From Nocardiopsis dassonvillei_B (GTDB taxonomy: Bacteria; Actinomycetota; Actinomycetes; Streptosporangiales; Streptosporangiaceae), in NCBI RefSeq assembly GCF_964273065.1, contig NZ_OZ186815.1, positions 5,208,001 through 5,272,000 of the forward strand: a stretch of 64,000 nt of DNA, written 5' to 3'. A program made the translations under genes and the position numbers. Below the pieces are notes generated by a model. It was given only the letters and a program-made list of their open reading frames with translations, did not search any database and had not been told where the DNA came from. Shown piece after piece: positions 1-8,338 of the stretch. Each line of letters opens with the position of its first letter. Position 1 is the stretch's first letter.

Positions 1-187
1 GTGCGTGCGGGGGCTGCGGAACCCGGGCCGCCGCCGCCCCCGGCGCGAACCTAGGCACCGTGCGTGACGGGATCGGGCCGTGTGCACACCGTGTTAAGCA
101 GTGTGTTTCTTTTGTTCCCCCCTATACAGATAGATGTTGAAGTGTGTACTTTTTCCCTGTTCAGCGCCGGACCGAACAGGAGCCCCC

Positions 188-1612
188 ATGGCGTTCTCCC
201 CCACACCATCCCTGTCGCCGCACCCGCGGAGATCCGCCCTGAGAAAGGGAACGGTCGCCCTCGCCGGGGCCACCGCCCTCGTGGCGTCCCTCCTCGCCCC
301 CTCCACCGCGGCCGCCGACCAGGCCTTCGTCAGTGACGCCGACACCAGCGCCAACGTCACCCACGTCGCCAACGTCCCCAAGACCCAGACGATGAGCGAC
401 TTCAACTCCGACCTGGCGTTCACCGGTGACTACGCCATCGGCGGCAACTACAACGGGTTCGTCATCTACGACATCTCCACCCCGGAGGACCCGCAGATCG
501 TCTCCGAGGTCCTGTGCCCCGGCGGCCAGGGCGACGTGTCGGTCAGCGGGGACCTGGTCTACTTCTCCGTCGACTACGCCCGCGCCAGCGAGGAGTGCGG
601 CGCCCCGTCCGTGCCCACCAGCGACCCGAACGGGTTCGAGGGCATCCGGATCTTCGACATCTCGGACAAGGCCAACCCGCAGTACGTGGCCGCGGTCCGC
701 ACCGACTGCGGCTCGCACACCAACACGCTCGTCCCGGGCAAGGACGGCGAGCACGAGTACATCTACGTCTCCTCGTACTCGCCCTCGGCGAACTTCCCCA
801 ACTGCCAGCCGCCGCACGACAAGATCTCCATCATCGAGGTCCCCCTCGACGACCCGGCCTCCGCGCAGGTCATCGACGCCCCCGTGCTCTTCCCCGACGG
901 CGGCTACACCAACACCAGCGGCTGCCACGACATCACCGTCTACCCCAAGCACGACATCGCCGCGGGCGCCTGCATGGGCGACGGGATCCTGATGGACATC
1001 TCCGACCCGGCGGCCCCGGTCGTCACCGACGTCGTCCGCGACACCAACTTCGCGTTCTGGCACTCGGCCACCTTCACCAACGACGGCAAGACGGTGATGT
1101 TCACCGACGAGCTCGGCGGCGGCGGCGGCGCGACCTGCCTGGAGAGCATCGGCTCCGAGCGCGGGGCCAACGCCATCTACACGATCGGCGGCCTCAAGAA
1201 GGGCGACCCGGAGCTGTCCTTCGAGGGCTACTACAAGATCCCGCGCATGCAGAGCAGCACCGAGAACTGCGTCGCGCACAACGGCTCCCTCATCCCGGTC
1301 CCGGGCCGCGACTTCTTCGTCCAGTCCTGGTACCAGGGCGGCGTCTCCGTCATCGACTTCAACGACCCGAAGAACCCGCAGGAGATCGGCTACTTCGACC
1401 GCGCCCCGATCAGCGAGGACCGCCTCGTGCTCGGCGGCTCCTGGTCGGCCTACTACTACAACGGCTACGTCTACTCCTCGGACATCACCCGGGGCCTGGA
1501 CGTCATCAAGCTCGAGGACCCGCGCTTCCGCGTGGCGGAGCAGGTCCACATGAGCGAGTTCAACCCGCAGTCGCAGCCGGAGTACCGCCCGGGAAGGGGC
1601 AACGGCCGCTGA
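188..1612 (+). CDS. Secreted LVIVD-repeat beta-propeller protein (copy 1)
   Basis: A 474-aa exported protein of unknown function. The N-terminus has a basic stretch (HPRRSALRK), a hydrophobic core and a likely signal peptidase site after STAAA near residue 41. The mature part carries repeats of the LVIVD type, each a beta-blade ending in an 'xVIYDIS'-like strand (FVIYDIS, IRIFDIS, VSVIDF, LDVIKL), as in PF08309 proteins that fold as propellers. Other striking segments are SGCHDITVY and a Gly-rich FTDELGGGGG. The ATG at 188 has an upstream AGGAG; an in-frame start at 134 would push the signal peptide inward and lacks a ribosome site. It is followed by a hairpin and then by a close paralogue. 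The exported location is well supported; no enzymatic role can be assigned. Confidence 0.85.
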   Translation: MAFSPTPSLSPHPRRSALRKGTVALAGATALVASLLAPSTAAADQAFVSDADTSANVTHVANVPKTQTMSDFNSDLAFTGDYAIGGNYNGFVIYDISTPEDPQIVSEVLCPGGQGDVSVSGDLVYFSVDYARASEECGAPSVPTSDPNGFEGIRIFDISDKANPQYVAAVRTDCGSHTNTLVPGKDGEHEYIYVSSYSPSANFPNCQPPHDKISIIEVPLDDPASAQVIDAPVLFPDGGYTNTSGCHDITVYPKHDIAAGACMGDGILMDISDPAAPVVTDVVRDTNFAFWHSATFTNDGKTVMFTDELGGGGGATCLESIGSERGANAIYTIGGLKKGDPELSFEGYYKIPRMQSSTENCVAHNGSLIPVPGRDFFVQSWYQGGVSVIDFNDPKNPQEIGYFDRAPISEDRLVLGGSWSAYYYNGYVYSSDITRGLDVIKLEDPRFRVAEQVHMSEFNPQSQPEYRPGRGNGR

Positions 1613-1663
1613 CCGCCCCCGCAGACCGCCCCCGGTCCCAGGGCCGGGGCGGATGACGTGAGA

Positions 1664-1691
1664 GGGGCCGCGGCCGTACAGCCGCGGCCCC
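1664..1691 (+). terminator. Hairpin after LVIVD gene 1
   Basis: Perfect 11-bp stem (GGGGCCGCGGC / GCCGCGGCCCC) with a 6-nt loop, 52 nt after the stop codon. There is no long T-run, as is common in high-GC actinomycetes. It may only attenuate transcription into the second LVIVD gene. Confidence 0.6.
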
Positions 1692-1733
1692 TTCGCGTGT
1701 CCCCCGACCACCCCCTAGTGCACAGGAGTCCCG

Positions 1734-3140
1734 ATGCACGCACCGCGCAACAGGAAGGGCCTGCGCCGCACCGTCGCACTGGCCACGACCGCCGCGGCCT
1801 CCCTGCTCGTGGGTCTGCTCGGCCCGGCGACCGCGTACGCGGACGCGCCCCCGGCCGACTCGATCCACAGCTCCAACATCGAGCACGTGGCCTACGTGCC
1901 CAAGCCCTCCACCGTCCGCAACGTCAACTCCGACCTGGCGTTCACCGGCGACTACGCCATCGGCGGCAACTACGACGGCTTCGTCATCTACGACATCTCC
2001 GACCCGGAGAACACCACGGTCCTCACCGAGGTCCTGTGCCCCGGTGGCCAGGGCGACGTGTCGGTCAGCGGGGACCTGCTGTACTTCTCCGTCGACTACC
2101 CGCGCGCCGGAGAGGAGTGCGGCGCCCCCGCCACGCCCGTGAGCAACCCCGACGGGTTCGAGGGCATCCGGATCTTCGACATCTCGGACAAGGCCAACCC
2201 GCAGTACGTGGCCGCGGTCCGCACCGACTGCGGCTCGCACACCAACACCGTCGTCCCGAGCAAGGACGGCGAGAGCGACCTGGTCTACGTGTCGTCGTAC
2301 TCCCCGTCGGCGAACTTCCCCAACTGCCGGCCGCCGCACGACAAGATCGCCGTCATCGAGGTCCCCCACGACGACCCGGCCTCCGCCGCGATCGTCAACG
2401 AGCCGGTCCTGTTCCCGGACGGCGGCAACCACTCCCAGCCCGGCCTGCTGCTGCCCACGCAGGGCTGCCACGACATCACCGTCTACGCCGAGTACGACAT
2501 CGCGGCCGGCGCCTGCATGGGCGACGGGATCCTGATGGACATCTCCGACCCCGTGAACCCGGTCGTCACCGAGGTCGTCCAGGACCCGAACTTCGCGTTC
2601 TGGCACTCGGCGACGTTCACCAACGACGCCAAGAACGTGCTGTTCACCGACGAGCTCGGCGGCGGCGGCGCCCCGACCTGCACCGAGGAGATCGGCCCGG
2701 AGCGCGGCGCCAACGCCATCTACCGGCTCAAGAACACCAACGCCGGCCCCGAGATGGACTTCGCCAGCTACTACAAGATCGACCGGCACCAGGGCGACCA
2801 GGTCTGCGTCGCGCACAACGGCTCCCTCATCCCGGTCCCGGGCCAGGACTTCTTCGTCCAGTCCTGGTACCAGGGCGGCGTGTCCATCATGGACTTCAAC
2901 AACCCGAGGAAGCCCAAGGAGATCGCCTTCTTCGACATGGACTCCCGGGTCGAGGAGGGTGTCCTGGACAACGACACCTGGTCGGCGTACTACTACAACG
3001 GCTACATCTACTCCAACGACATCAACCGCGGGCTCGACGTCCTGAAGGTCACCGACCCGCGCCTGCGGTCGGCCGAGCGCGTCACGTTCGACGAGCTCAA
3101 CCCGCAGAACCAGGAGAGCTACCACCCCGGCCGCCGCTAG
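1734..3140 (+). CDS. Secreted LVIVD-repeat beta-propeller protein (copy 2)
   Basis: A 468-aa paralogue of the preceding gene with the same architecture: signal peptide (basic start, cleavage near ATAYADAPP), then LVIVD-type blades (FVIYDIS, IRIFDIS, GVSIMDF, LDVLKV). Most of the mature protein aligns residue for residue with copy 1. Differences cluster at the N-terminus, in a short insert (around SQPGLLLPTQGC), and near the C-terminus. The ATG at 1734 follows a CAGGAGT ribosome site. The two genes lie head to tail 121 bp apart and arose by tandem duplication. No catalytic motif is visible. A surface or extracellular binding role is an inference from the family fold. Confidence 0.85.
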   Translation: MHAPRNRKGLRRTVALATTAAASLLVGLLGPATAYADAPPADSIHSSNIEHVAYVPKPSTVRNVNSDLAFTGDYAIGGNYDGFVIYDISDPENTTVLTEVLCPGGQGDVSVSGDLLYFSVDYPRAGEECGAPATPVSNPDGFEGIRIFDISDKANPQYVAAVRTDCGSHTNTVVPSKDGESDLVYVSSYSPSANFPNCRPPHDKIAVIEVPHDDPASAAIVNEPVLFPDGGNHSQPGLLLPTQGCHDITVYAEYDIAAGACMGDGILMDISDPVNPVVTEVVQDPNFAFWHSATFTNDAKNVLFTDELGGGGAPTCTEEIGPERGANAIYRLKNTNAGPEMDFASYYKIDRHQGDQVCVAHNGSLIPVPGQDFFVQSWYQGGVSIMDFNNPRKPKEIAFFDMDSRVEEGVLDNDTWSAYYYNGYIYSNDINRGLDVLKVTDPRLRSAERVTFDELNPQNQESYHPGRR

Positions 3141-3141
3141 G

Positions 3142-3213
3142 CGGTGTTCTTCGAACCTCCGCTCCGCCCCGGTCCGTGTCCGGCGCCCCTAGCGGGCGGG
3201 AACCCACGGCACC
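3142..3213 (+). repeat. Dispersed ~70-bp repeat, copy A
   Basis: This stretch directly after the LVIVD copy 2 stop shares roughly 70% or more of its bases with the reverse complement of 55183-55256, including the core TCGAACCTCCGCTCCGC. Both copies sit just downstream of a gene for a secreted protein. It is probably a 3'-end dispersed repeat, function unknown. Confidence 0.55.
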
Positions 3214-3264
3214 GCGGAGCGGACCGGAATCCGGGAACAGGTCCCGGGCCGACGGTCCCCTCCC

Positions 3265-3296
3265 GGCGGGGGCGGCGCTCCGGCGCCGCCCCCGCC
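3265..3296. terminator. Convergent bidirectional terminator
   Basis: Perfect 14-bp stem GGCGGGGGCGGCGC / GCGCCGCCCCCGCC closed by a TCCG tetraloop and followed on the + strand by CCCTTTT. It lies between the convergent LVIVD copy 2 and the Mur-ligase-like gene. Confidence 0.8.
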
Positions 3297-3318
3297 CCCT
3301 TTTCCCCGAGCCGGGCGG

Positions 3319-4566
3319 TCAGCCGAAGAGGCGGTCGGTGGGCACGTCCAGGACTTCGGTCATCCGACCGGTGAAGTAGACCGTCCCCAGCGCCAGCACC
3401 CGGTCGCCCAGGGCGGCCACCCGGGCGGGCGACAGGTCGGCGGCGTCCACCCGGCCCCAGGGCGGGGGCGGCGCGTACTCGAAGCGCAGGTGGGCCTCGG
3501 GCAGGCGCACCATGGTCACCGGCAGGTCGCCCAGCACCGTCACCGCCCCCGCGACGTCCTTGTGGTCGGGCAGGCACAGCAGCACGTGGTCCACCCCGCC
3601 CCAGGCCGCGCGCGCGTGCTCCAGCGCCGTCGCCACCCCGACCCGGTCGATCGCCGAGTCCACGATCACCTCGGCTCCGGCCGAGCCCGGCACCGGGTGC
3701 CGCGACAGCCGGGCGGGCAGCCGCAGGGTGCGCAGCACCGCGTGCAGCCGCCCCGGGTCCAGCGGGCCCCGGCCCAGGTGCTCCAGCATCCGGGCGGCCG
3801 CGGCCGTGCCCAGCACCCCCGACGCCGCCGACAGTCCCGGCGGGCGCAGGTCCGCGGGGGGCTGCGCCCCCGGGGCCTGCGGATCGGCGACCTCGGCCCG
3901 CACCCGGCCCCCCGTCGCCTCGGCCAGGGCCGCGTCCACCGCCGCGGCGACCTGCGGGGTCTGCGGCAGCCGCACCAGCGCCCGGGTGCGCTCCCCGGCC
4001 ACCCGGGTCTTCTCCCGGGCTATCTCGGCCACGGTGTCCCCGAGGATCCCCACGTGTTCGGCGAACACCGCGCCCAGGGCGACCACCTCCGGGCCGATCA
4101 GCCGCAGCTCGTCGCGGTGGCCGCCCATCCCGGCCTCCAGTACGCACACGTCGGCCCCGGCGTCACGGGCGTGCAGCAGGGCGGCGATGAGGAACAGCCC
4201 GCTCGGCGCCAGGTACCCGCCCGCCCCGGCCGGGTCGGGGAGCGCGCGCCTGGCCCGGTCGATCCGCGCGCCCAGGCCGTCCAGCACGCCGTCGGAGACC
4301 GAGACCCCGTCCAGCCGCACCCGCTCCCGGTAGGAGCGGAAGCTCGGCCCGGTGGCCAGCACGGTCCGCAGCCCCGCCGAGGACAGCGCGGCCGCCGCCG
4401 TGGTGGCCGTGGTCCCCTTGCCCTTGGAGCCCACCACCCCCAGCACGGGCGGCCGGTCGTCCGCCAGGTCCAGGGCGCGCATCAGCTCCAGGGCGCGCCC
4501 CAGGCTGCGGGTCGAGCCGGGGGAGCGGCCGGACCACTCGATGAAGAAAGGGTCAAGGACGGGCAT
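3319..4566 (-). CDS. Mur ligase / folylpolyglutamate synthase-like protein
   Basis: A 415-aa ATP-dependent ligase of the Mur/FolC superfamily. A P-loop GSKGKGTT is visible near residue 45 (FolC usual form GxNGKGS/T), an EAGMGG segment near residue 150, and the C-terminal domain of the family around the VDSAID and LPDHKD segments. It diverges from the canonical folC at 4685, so it is a paralogue rather than the housekeeping copy. The ATG at 4566 is chosen because a -10-like CATACT ends 7 nt upstream, consistent with a leaderless transcript; the longer frame to 4623 crosses that box. The substrate is unknown: it could be a folate- or peptide-type amino acid ligase. Confidence 0.75.
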   Translation of the reverse strand: MPVLDPFFIEWSGRSPGSTRSLGRALELMRALDLADDRPPVLGVVGSKGKGTTATTAAAALSSAGLRTVLATGPSFRSYRERVRLDGVSVSDGVLDGLGARIDRARRALPDPAGAGGYLAPSGLFLIAALLHARDAGADVCVLEAGMGGHRDELRLIGPEVVALGAVFAEHVGILGDTVAEIAREKTRVAGERTRALVRLPQTPQVAAAVDAALAEATGGRVRAEVADPQAPGAQPPADLRPPGLSAASGVLGTAAAARMLEHLGRGPLDPGRLHAVLRTLRLPARLSRHPVPGSAGAEVIVDSAIDRVGVATALEHARAAWGGVDHVLLCLPDHKDVAGAVTVLGDLPVTMVRLPEAHLRFEYAPPPPWGRVDAADLSPARVAALGDRVLALGTVYFTGRMTEVLDVPTDRLFG

Positions 4567-4638
4567 GCCCCCAGTATGGGCCCGGTCATATCCCGGTCCG
4601 GACTCCGTACCCGGAGGTCGCACGCCCGCCGGGGCGCG

Positions 4639-4644
4639 TACACT
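4639..4644 (+). promoter_or_regulatory. -10 element of folC promoter (candidate)
   Basis: TACACT matches an actinomycete -10 hexamer and would start a transcript near 4651, giving a short leader to the GTG at 4685. No good -35 was seen. The opposite strand has CATACT (4578-4573) for the divergent gene. Confidence 0.35.
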
Positions 4645-4684
4645 GGCGCGGTGTGTACACCCCGACCCCGACCTCTCAGCAGCC

Positions 4685-6037
4685 GTGAGTGAGGAGCGCG
4701 CCGACGCGCGCTACGCCGAAGTGACGGCGCAGATCCTCGCCCGGGCACCCGAGACCGACATCGACCCGCGCCTGGACCGCGTCCGCACACTGCTGGACCT
4801 GCTGGGCGATCCGCACCGGAACTTCCGGGTCATCCACGTCACGGGGACCAACGGCAAGACCTCCACCGCCCGCATGATCGACGCGCTCATGCGCGCCAGG
4901 GGCCTGCGCACGGGCCGCTACACCAGCCCGCACCTGCGCACCGTCCGCGAGCGCATCGTCGTCGACGGGGAGCCGATCTCCCAGGAGCGGTTCGTCGAGA
5001 CCTACGACGACATCCGCCCCTACATCGAGATGGCCGACGCGACGAACGACGCACCGCTGTCGTTCTTCGAGATCCTCACGGTGATGGCCTACGCGGTCTT
5101 CGCCGACACCCCGGTCGACGTGGCCGTCGTCGAGGTGGGCATGGGCGGCCGCTGGGACGCCACCAACGTGGTCGACGGCGACGTCGCGGTGGTCACGCCC
5201 ATCGGTATCGACCACACCGACTACCTGCCCGACACCGTCGAGGGCATCGCCGAGGAGAAGGCGGGCATCATCAAGCCCGACTCCGTCGCGGTCATCGCCC
5301 AGCAGCCGGTGTCCGCGGCCGAGGTCCTGCTGCGCAACGCGTCCGAGGTCGGGGCCCGGGTGGCCCGCGAGGGCCTGGAGTTCGGGGTGCTGGGACGCGA
5401 GGTCGCCGTGGGCGGCCAACAGGTCACCGTCAAGGGCCTGGCCGGCAGCTACGACTCCGTCTTCCTGCCGCTGTTCGGCGCCCACCAGGCGTCGAACGCC
5501 GCCGTGGCCGTCGCCGCGGTCGAGGCGTTCGCCGCCGCGGGCGAGGACGAGGCCGGCCTGGACCCCGCCCTCGTCGCGGAGGCCCTCGCCGGGGTCGATT
5601 CCCCCGGGCGTCTGGAGGTGGTGCGCACCAGCCCCACCGTCATCGCGGACGCCGCGCACAACCCGGCCGGAATGGCCGCGACCGTCGCCGCCGTGGAGGA
5701 GGCCTTCACCTTCTCCCGGCTGGTGGGCGTGGTCGCGATCATGGCCGACAAGGACGTCGAAGGGATCCTGGATCCCCTGGAACCGTTGCTCGACGAGATC
5801 GTCGTCACCCGCAACTCCTCTCCCCGCTCCCTCGACCCGGAGTCCCTGGCCGCCCTGGCCGCGCGGATCTTCGGCGAGGACCGCGTCCACGTGGCGCCCC
5901 GACTCGACGACGCGATCGACCTGGCCGTGGGCCGGGCCGAGGAGGACGGCGAGTTCGGCGGCGCGGGGGTGCTCGTCACCGGCTCGGTGGTCACCGCGGG
6001 CGACGCGGTCCACCTGCTGCGCGGCGCGGGGGAGTAG
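4685..6037 (+). CDS. folC: Bifunctional folylpolyglutamate/dihydrofolate synthase FolC
   Basis: A 450-aa cytoplasmic ligase that adds glutamate to folates (and to dihydropteroate in dual-function members). The P-loop GTNGKTS is near residue 58. The family block VVEVGMGGRWDATN is near residue 148, and the C-terminal ADAAHNPAGM block holds the family histidine. Length fits the family. The GTG at 4685 is chosen because in-frame sequence upstream runs into the divergent promoter region; the ribosome site is weak. It heads the conserved series folC-DUF4233-ndk-mre, here without valS in front, which is the usual neighbour in many actinomycetes. Confidence 0.93.
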   Translation: MSEERADARYAEVTAQILARAPETDIDPRLDRVRTLLDLLGDPHRNFRVIHVTGTNGKTSTARMIDALMRARGLRTGRYTSPHLRTVRERIVVDGEPISQERFVETYDDIRPYIEMADATNDAPLSFFEILTVMAYAVFADTPVDVAVVEVGMGGRWDATNVVDGDVAVVTPIGIDHTDYLPDTVEGIAEEKAGIIKPDSVAVIAQQPVSAAEVLLRNASEVGARVAREGLEFGVLGREVAVGGQQVTVKGLAGSYDSVFLPLFGAHQASNAAVAVAAVEAFAAAGEDEAGLDPALVAEALAGVDSPGRLEVVRTSPTVIADAAHNPAGMAATVAAVEEAFTFSRLVGVVAIMADKDVEGILDPLEPLLDEIVVTRNSSPRSLDPESLAALAARIFGEDRVHVAPRLDDAIDLAVGRAEEDGEFGGAGVLVTGSVVTAGDAVHLLRGAGE

Positions 6038-6073
6038 CGGACCGGCGCTCTCACTACGAAGGGAAATCCCACC

Positions 6074-6460
6074 GTGCGTGTCGTCTGCGCCGTCGTGCTG
6101 GCCTTCGAGGTCATCGTCATCGGCCTCTTCATCCCCGTGGCCGTGGCCCTGGCGGGTATGGACCCCGTCCTGGCCGGGAGCCTGTGGGGCGCCATGGCCG
6201 TCGCGGCCCTGGTACTGGCCGGCCTCCAGAAGTACCGCTGGGCCCACTACGCCGCCTGGCTGCTCCAGGCCGCGTTCCTGTTCACCTCGTTCATGCTCCC
6301 GGGGGGCATGCTGGTCGCCGTGGTCTTCGTGTCCCTGTGGGTGGCCGGTGTGATCCTGGGCCGGCGGACCGACGAGATGAAGGCCGCCCACCGGGCACGG
6401 GCCGAGGCCGAGGCCGCCAGGGAGGGCGAAGCGGCCGTCGGTGCGTCGTCGGACTCCTGA
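6074..6460 (+). CDS. DUF4233 membrane protein
   Basis: A 128-aa small membrane protein with three to four hydrophobic segments (roughly residues 4-30, 34-52, 58-78 and 80-98) and a charged, Ala/Glu-rich cytoplasmic tail. The position directly after folC and before ndk is the conserved place of the DUF4233 family in actinobacteria. Start is a GTG with GAAGGGAAA upstream. Molecular function unknown. Confidence 0.85.
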   Translation: MRVVCAVVLAFEVIVIGLFIPVAVALAGMDPVLAGSLWGAMAVAALVLAGLQKYRWAHYAAWLLQAAFLFTSFMLPGGMLVAVVFVSLWVAGVILGRRTDEMKAAHRARAEAEAAREGEAAVGASSDS

Positions 6461-6556
6461 ACGCGATAGTGTGACGCACGTTTCCGCGTGCACAGACGCC
6501 GTGGGCGTCGTGCCCCCGCGCGCCACGCGGAGTGCCAGTGAGGAGTTGAATCGCAC

Positions 6557-6964
6557 GTGGAACGCACTCTCGTTCTCATCAAGCCGGACGGCGTCCGCCG
6601 CAACATCGTCGGCGAGGTCATCTCGCGCATCGAGCGCAAGGGCCTGAAGATCGTCGCGATGGAGCTGCGCACGCTCGACGCCGAGACCGCCAGGACCCAC
6701 TACGAGGAGCACGCCGAGCGGCCGTTCTTCGGCTCCCTGGTGGAGTTCATCACCGGCGGCCCGCTGGTGGCCATGGTGGTCGAGGGCGAGCGCGCCGTCG
6801 AGGCCTTCCGGGCCCTGGCCGGTGCGACCGACCCGGTCACCGCCGCCCCGGGCACCATCCGCGGCGACTTCGCCCTGGAGGTGCAGCAGAACATCGTGCA
6901 CGGCTCGGACTCCACCTACTCCGCCGAGCGCGAGATCAAGCTGTTCTTCCCCGACCTGGGCTGA
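6557..6964 (+). CDS. ndk: Nucleoside diphosphate kinase
   Basis: A 135-aa enzyme moving the gamma-phosphate between nucleoside triphosphates and diphosphates. The N-terminus ERTLVLIKPDGVRR and the active-site block NIVHGSDS, whose His is phosphorylated, are diagnostic. Full length for the family. The GTG start is preceded by GAGGAG. It is followed by a strong hairpin, so ndk ends its transcription unit before mreB. Confidence 0.97.
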   Translation: MERTLVLIKPDGVRRNIVGEVISRIERKGLKIVAMELRTLDAETARTHYEEHAERPFFGSLVEFITGGPLVAMVVEGERAVEAFRALAGATDPVTAAPGTIRGDFALEVQQNIVHGSDSTYSAEREIKLFFPDLG

Positions 6965-6987
6965 GCCCGGTCGCGAGGACCCGTGCC

Positions 6988-7018
6988 GAAGGGCCGCCCC
7001 CGTGGGGGGCGGCCCTTC
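6988..7018 (+). terminator. Terminator after ndk
   Basis: Perfect 13-bp stem GAAGGGCCGCCCC / GGGGCGGCCCTTC with a 5-nt loop, 23 nt after the ndk stop. Confidence 0.8.
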
Positions 7019-7303
7019 GCGCCGTTCCGGGGGAATCGCGCCGAACCCCGTACACGGCGGCGGGTCCGCGGTTACGCTGTGCTCTCCGCGAGACCCCCTC
7101 CGATGCGATCCGCACCTGTTCACGGCGGCGCCGCAGGTCTTTCCCGTGTCTTCGGGGACGGAGGACAACGATTCGGTGTGTTTGCGTAACCAGGTAAGTG
7201 CCGACCGTTACGATACGGGGGACTGGATACCTATCGTGCCGGAACGACTACGTATGGTCGCCCCGTGCAACCACGTCCGACACGGCGCCACTGAGGACGT
7301 TAC
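7019..7303 (+). promoter_or_regulatory. mreB upstream region
   Basis: 285 bp with no gene. Possible -10 boxes are TACGCT (about 7073) and TACGAT (7209-7214), neither with a convincing -35. GAGGA at 7293-7297 is the mreB ribosome site. A long mreB leader is plausible; I see no known riboswitch. Confidence 0.3.
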
Positions 7304-8338
7304 ATGCCGAACAACCTTGCATTTCTCGGCCGGGACATGGCCGTCGACCTGGGGACCGCCAACACGCTCGTGTACGTGCGTGGTCGCGGCATCGTCCTGA
7401 ACGAACCCTCGGTCGTCGCCCTCAACACCTCGACGGGCAAGATCGTCGCCGTGGGCATCGAGGCCAAGCAGATGATCGGCCGCACCCCGACCAACATCAC
7501 CGCCATCCGCCCGCTCAAGGACGGCGTCATCGCCGACTTCGAGATCACCGAGCGGATGCTGCGCTACTTCATCCAGAAGATCCACCGCCGCCGGCACTTC
7601 GCCAAGCCCCGCATCATCGTCGCGGTTCCCAGCGGCATCACCTCCGTGGAGCACCGCGCCGTCAAGGAGGCCGGGTACCAGGCGGGCGCCCGACGGGTCT
7701 ACATCATCGAAGAGCCCATGGCCGCCGCCATCGGCGCGGGCCTGCCCGTGCACGAGCCCACCGGCAACATGGTCGTCGACATCGGCGGCGGCACCACCGA
7801 GGTCGCGGTCATCTCCATGGGGGGCATCGTCACCTCCCAGTCCATCCGGGTCGGCGGCGACGAGCTGGACCAGGCCATCATGACCTTCGTCAAGAAGGAG
7901 TACTCCCTGATGATCGGGGAGCGCACCGCCGAGGAGCTCAAGCTCGCCATCGGCTCGGCCTACCCGACCGGCGCCGAGGAGCTGCACGCCGAGGTGCGCG
8001 GCCGCGACCTGGTCAGCGGCCTGCCCAAGACCATCGTCATGTCCGAGTCCGACGTCCGCCAGGCCGTCGAGGAACCCGTCACCGCCATCATCGACGCGGT
8101 CCGCACCAGCCTCGACAAGTGCCCGCCCGAGCTGTCCGGCGACATCATGGACCGCGGCATCGCCGTCACCGGCGGCGGGGCCCTGCTGCGCGGCCTCGAC
8201 GAGCGGCTCCTGCACGAGACCGGGATGCCCATCCACGTCGCGGACAACGCCCTGGACTCGGTCGCCATCGGCTCCGGCACCTGCGTCGAGAACTACGAGC
8301 GCCTCCACCAGGTCCTCGTCCCGGAACGGCGGCGCTGA
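7304..8338 (+). CDS. mreB: Rod shape-determining actin-like protein MreB
   Basis: A 344-aa bacterial actin homologue that polymerises under the membrane and guides lateral wall synthesis. The phosphate-1 motif is MAVDLGTANTLVYV, phosphate-2 is VVDIGGGTTEVAV and the adenosine motif is GGGALLRGL. Length and order match the family. It begins mreB-mreC-mreD-mrdA-rodA; its TGA stop overlaps the mreC ATG, so the genes are translationally coupled. In filamentous actinomycetes MreB acts mainly in aerial hyphae and spore walls. Confidence 0.97.
   Translation: MPNNLAFLGRDMAVDLGTANTLVYVRGRGIVLNEPSVVALNTSTGKIVAVGIEAKQMIGRTPTNITAIRPLKDGVIADFEITERMLRYFIQKIHRRRHFAKPRIIVAVPSGITSVEHRAVKEAGYQAGARRVYIIEEPMAAAIGAGLPVHEPTGNMVVDIGGGTTEVAVISMGGIVTSQSIRVGGDELDQAIMTFVKKEYSLMIGERTAEELKLAIGSAYPTGAEELHAEVRGRDLVSGLPKTIVMSESDVRQAVEEPVTAIIDAVRTSLDKCPPELSGDIMDRGIAVTGGGALLRGLDERLLHETGMPIHVADNALDSVAIGSGTCVENYERLHQVLVPERRR

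Noticed and set aside
4676..7168. Long minus-strand frame opposite folC and ndk
   Set aside because: It overlaps confirmed genes for its full length and lacks any known domain.
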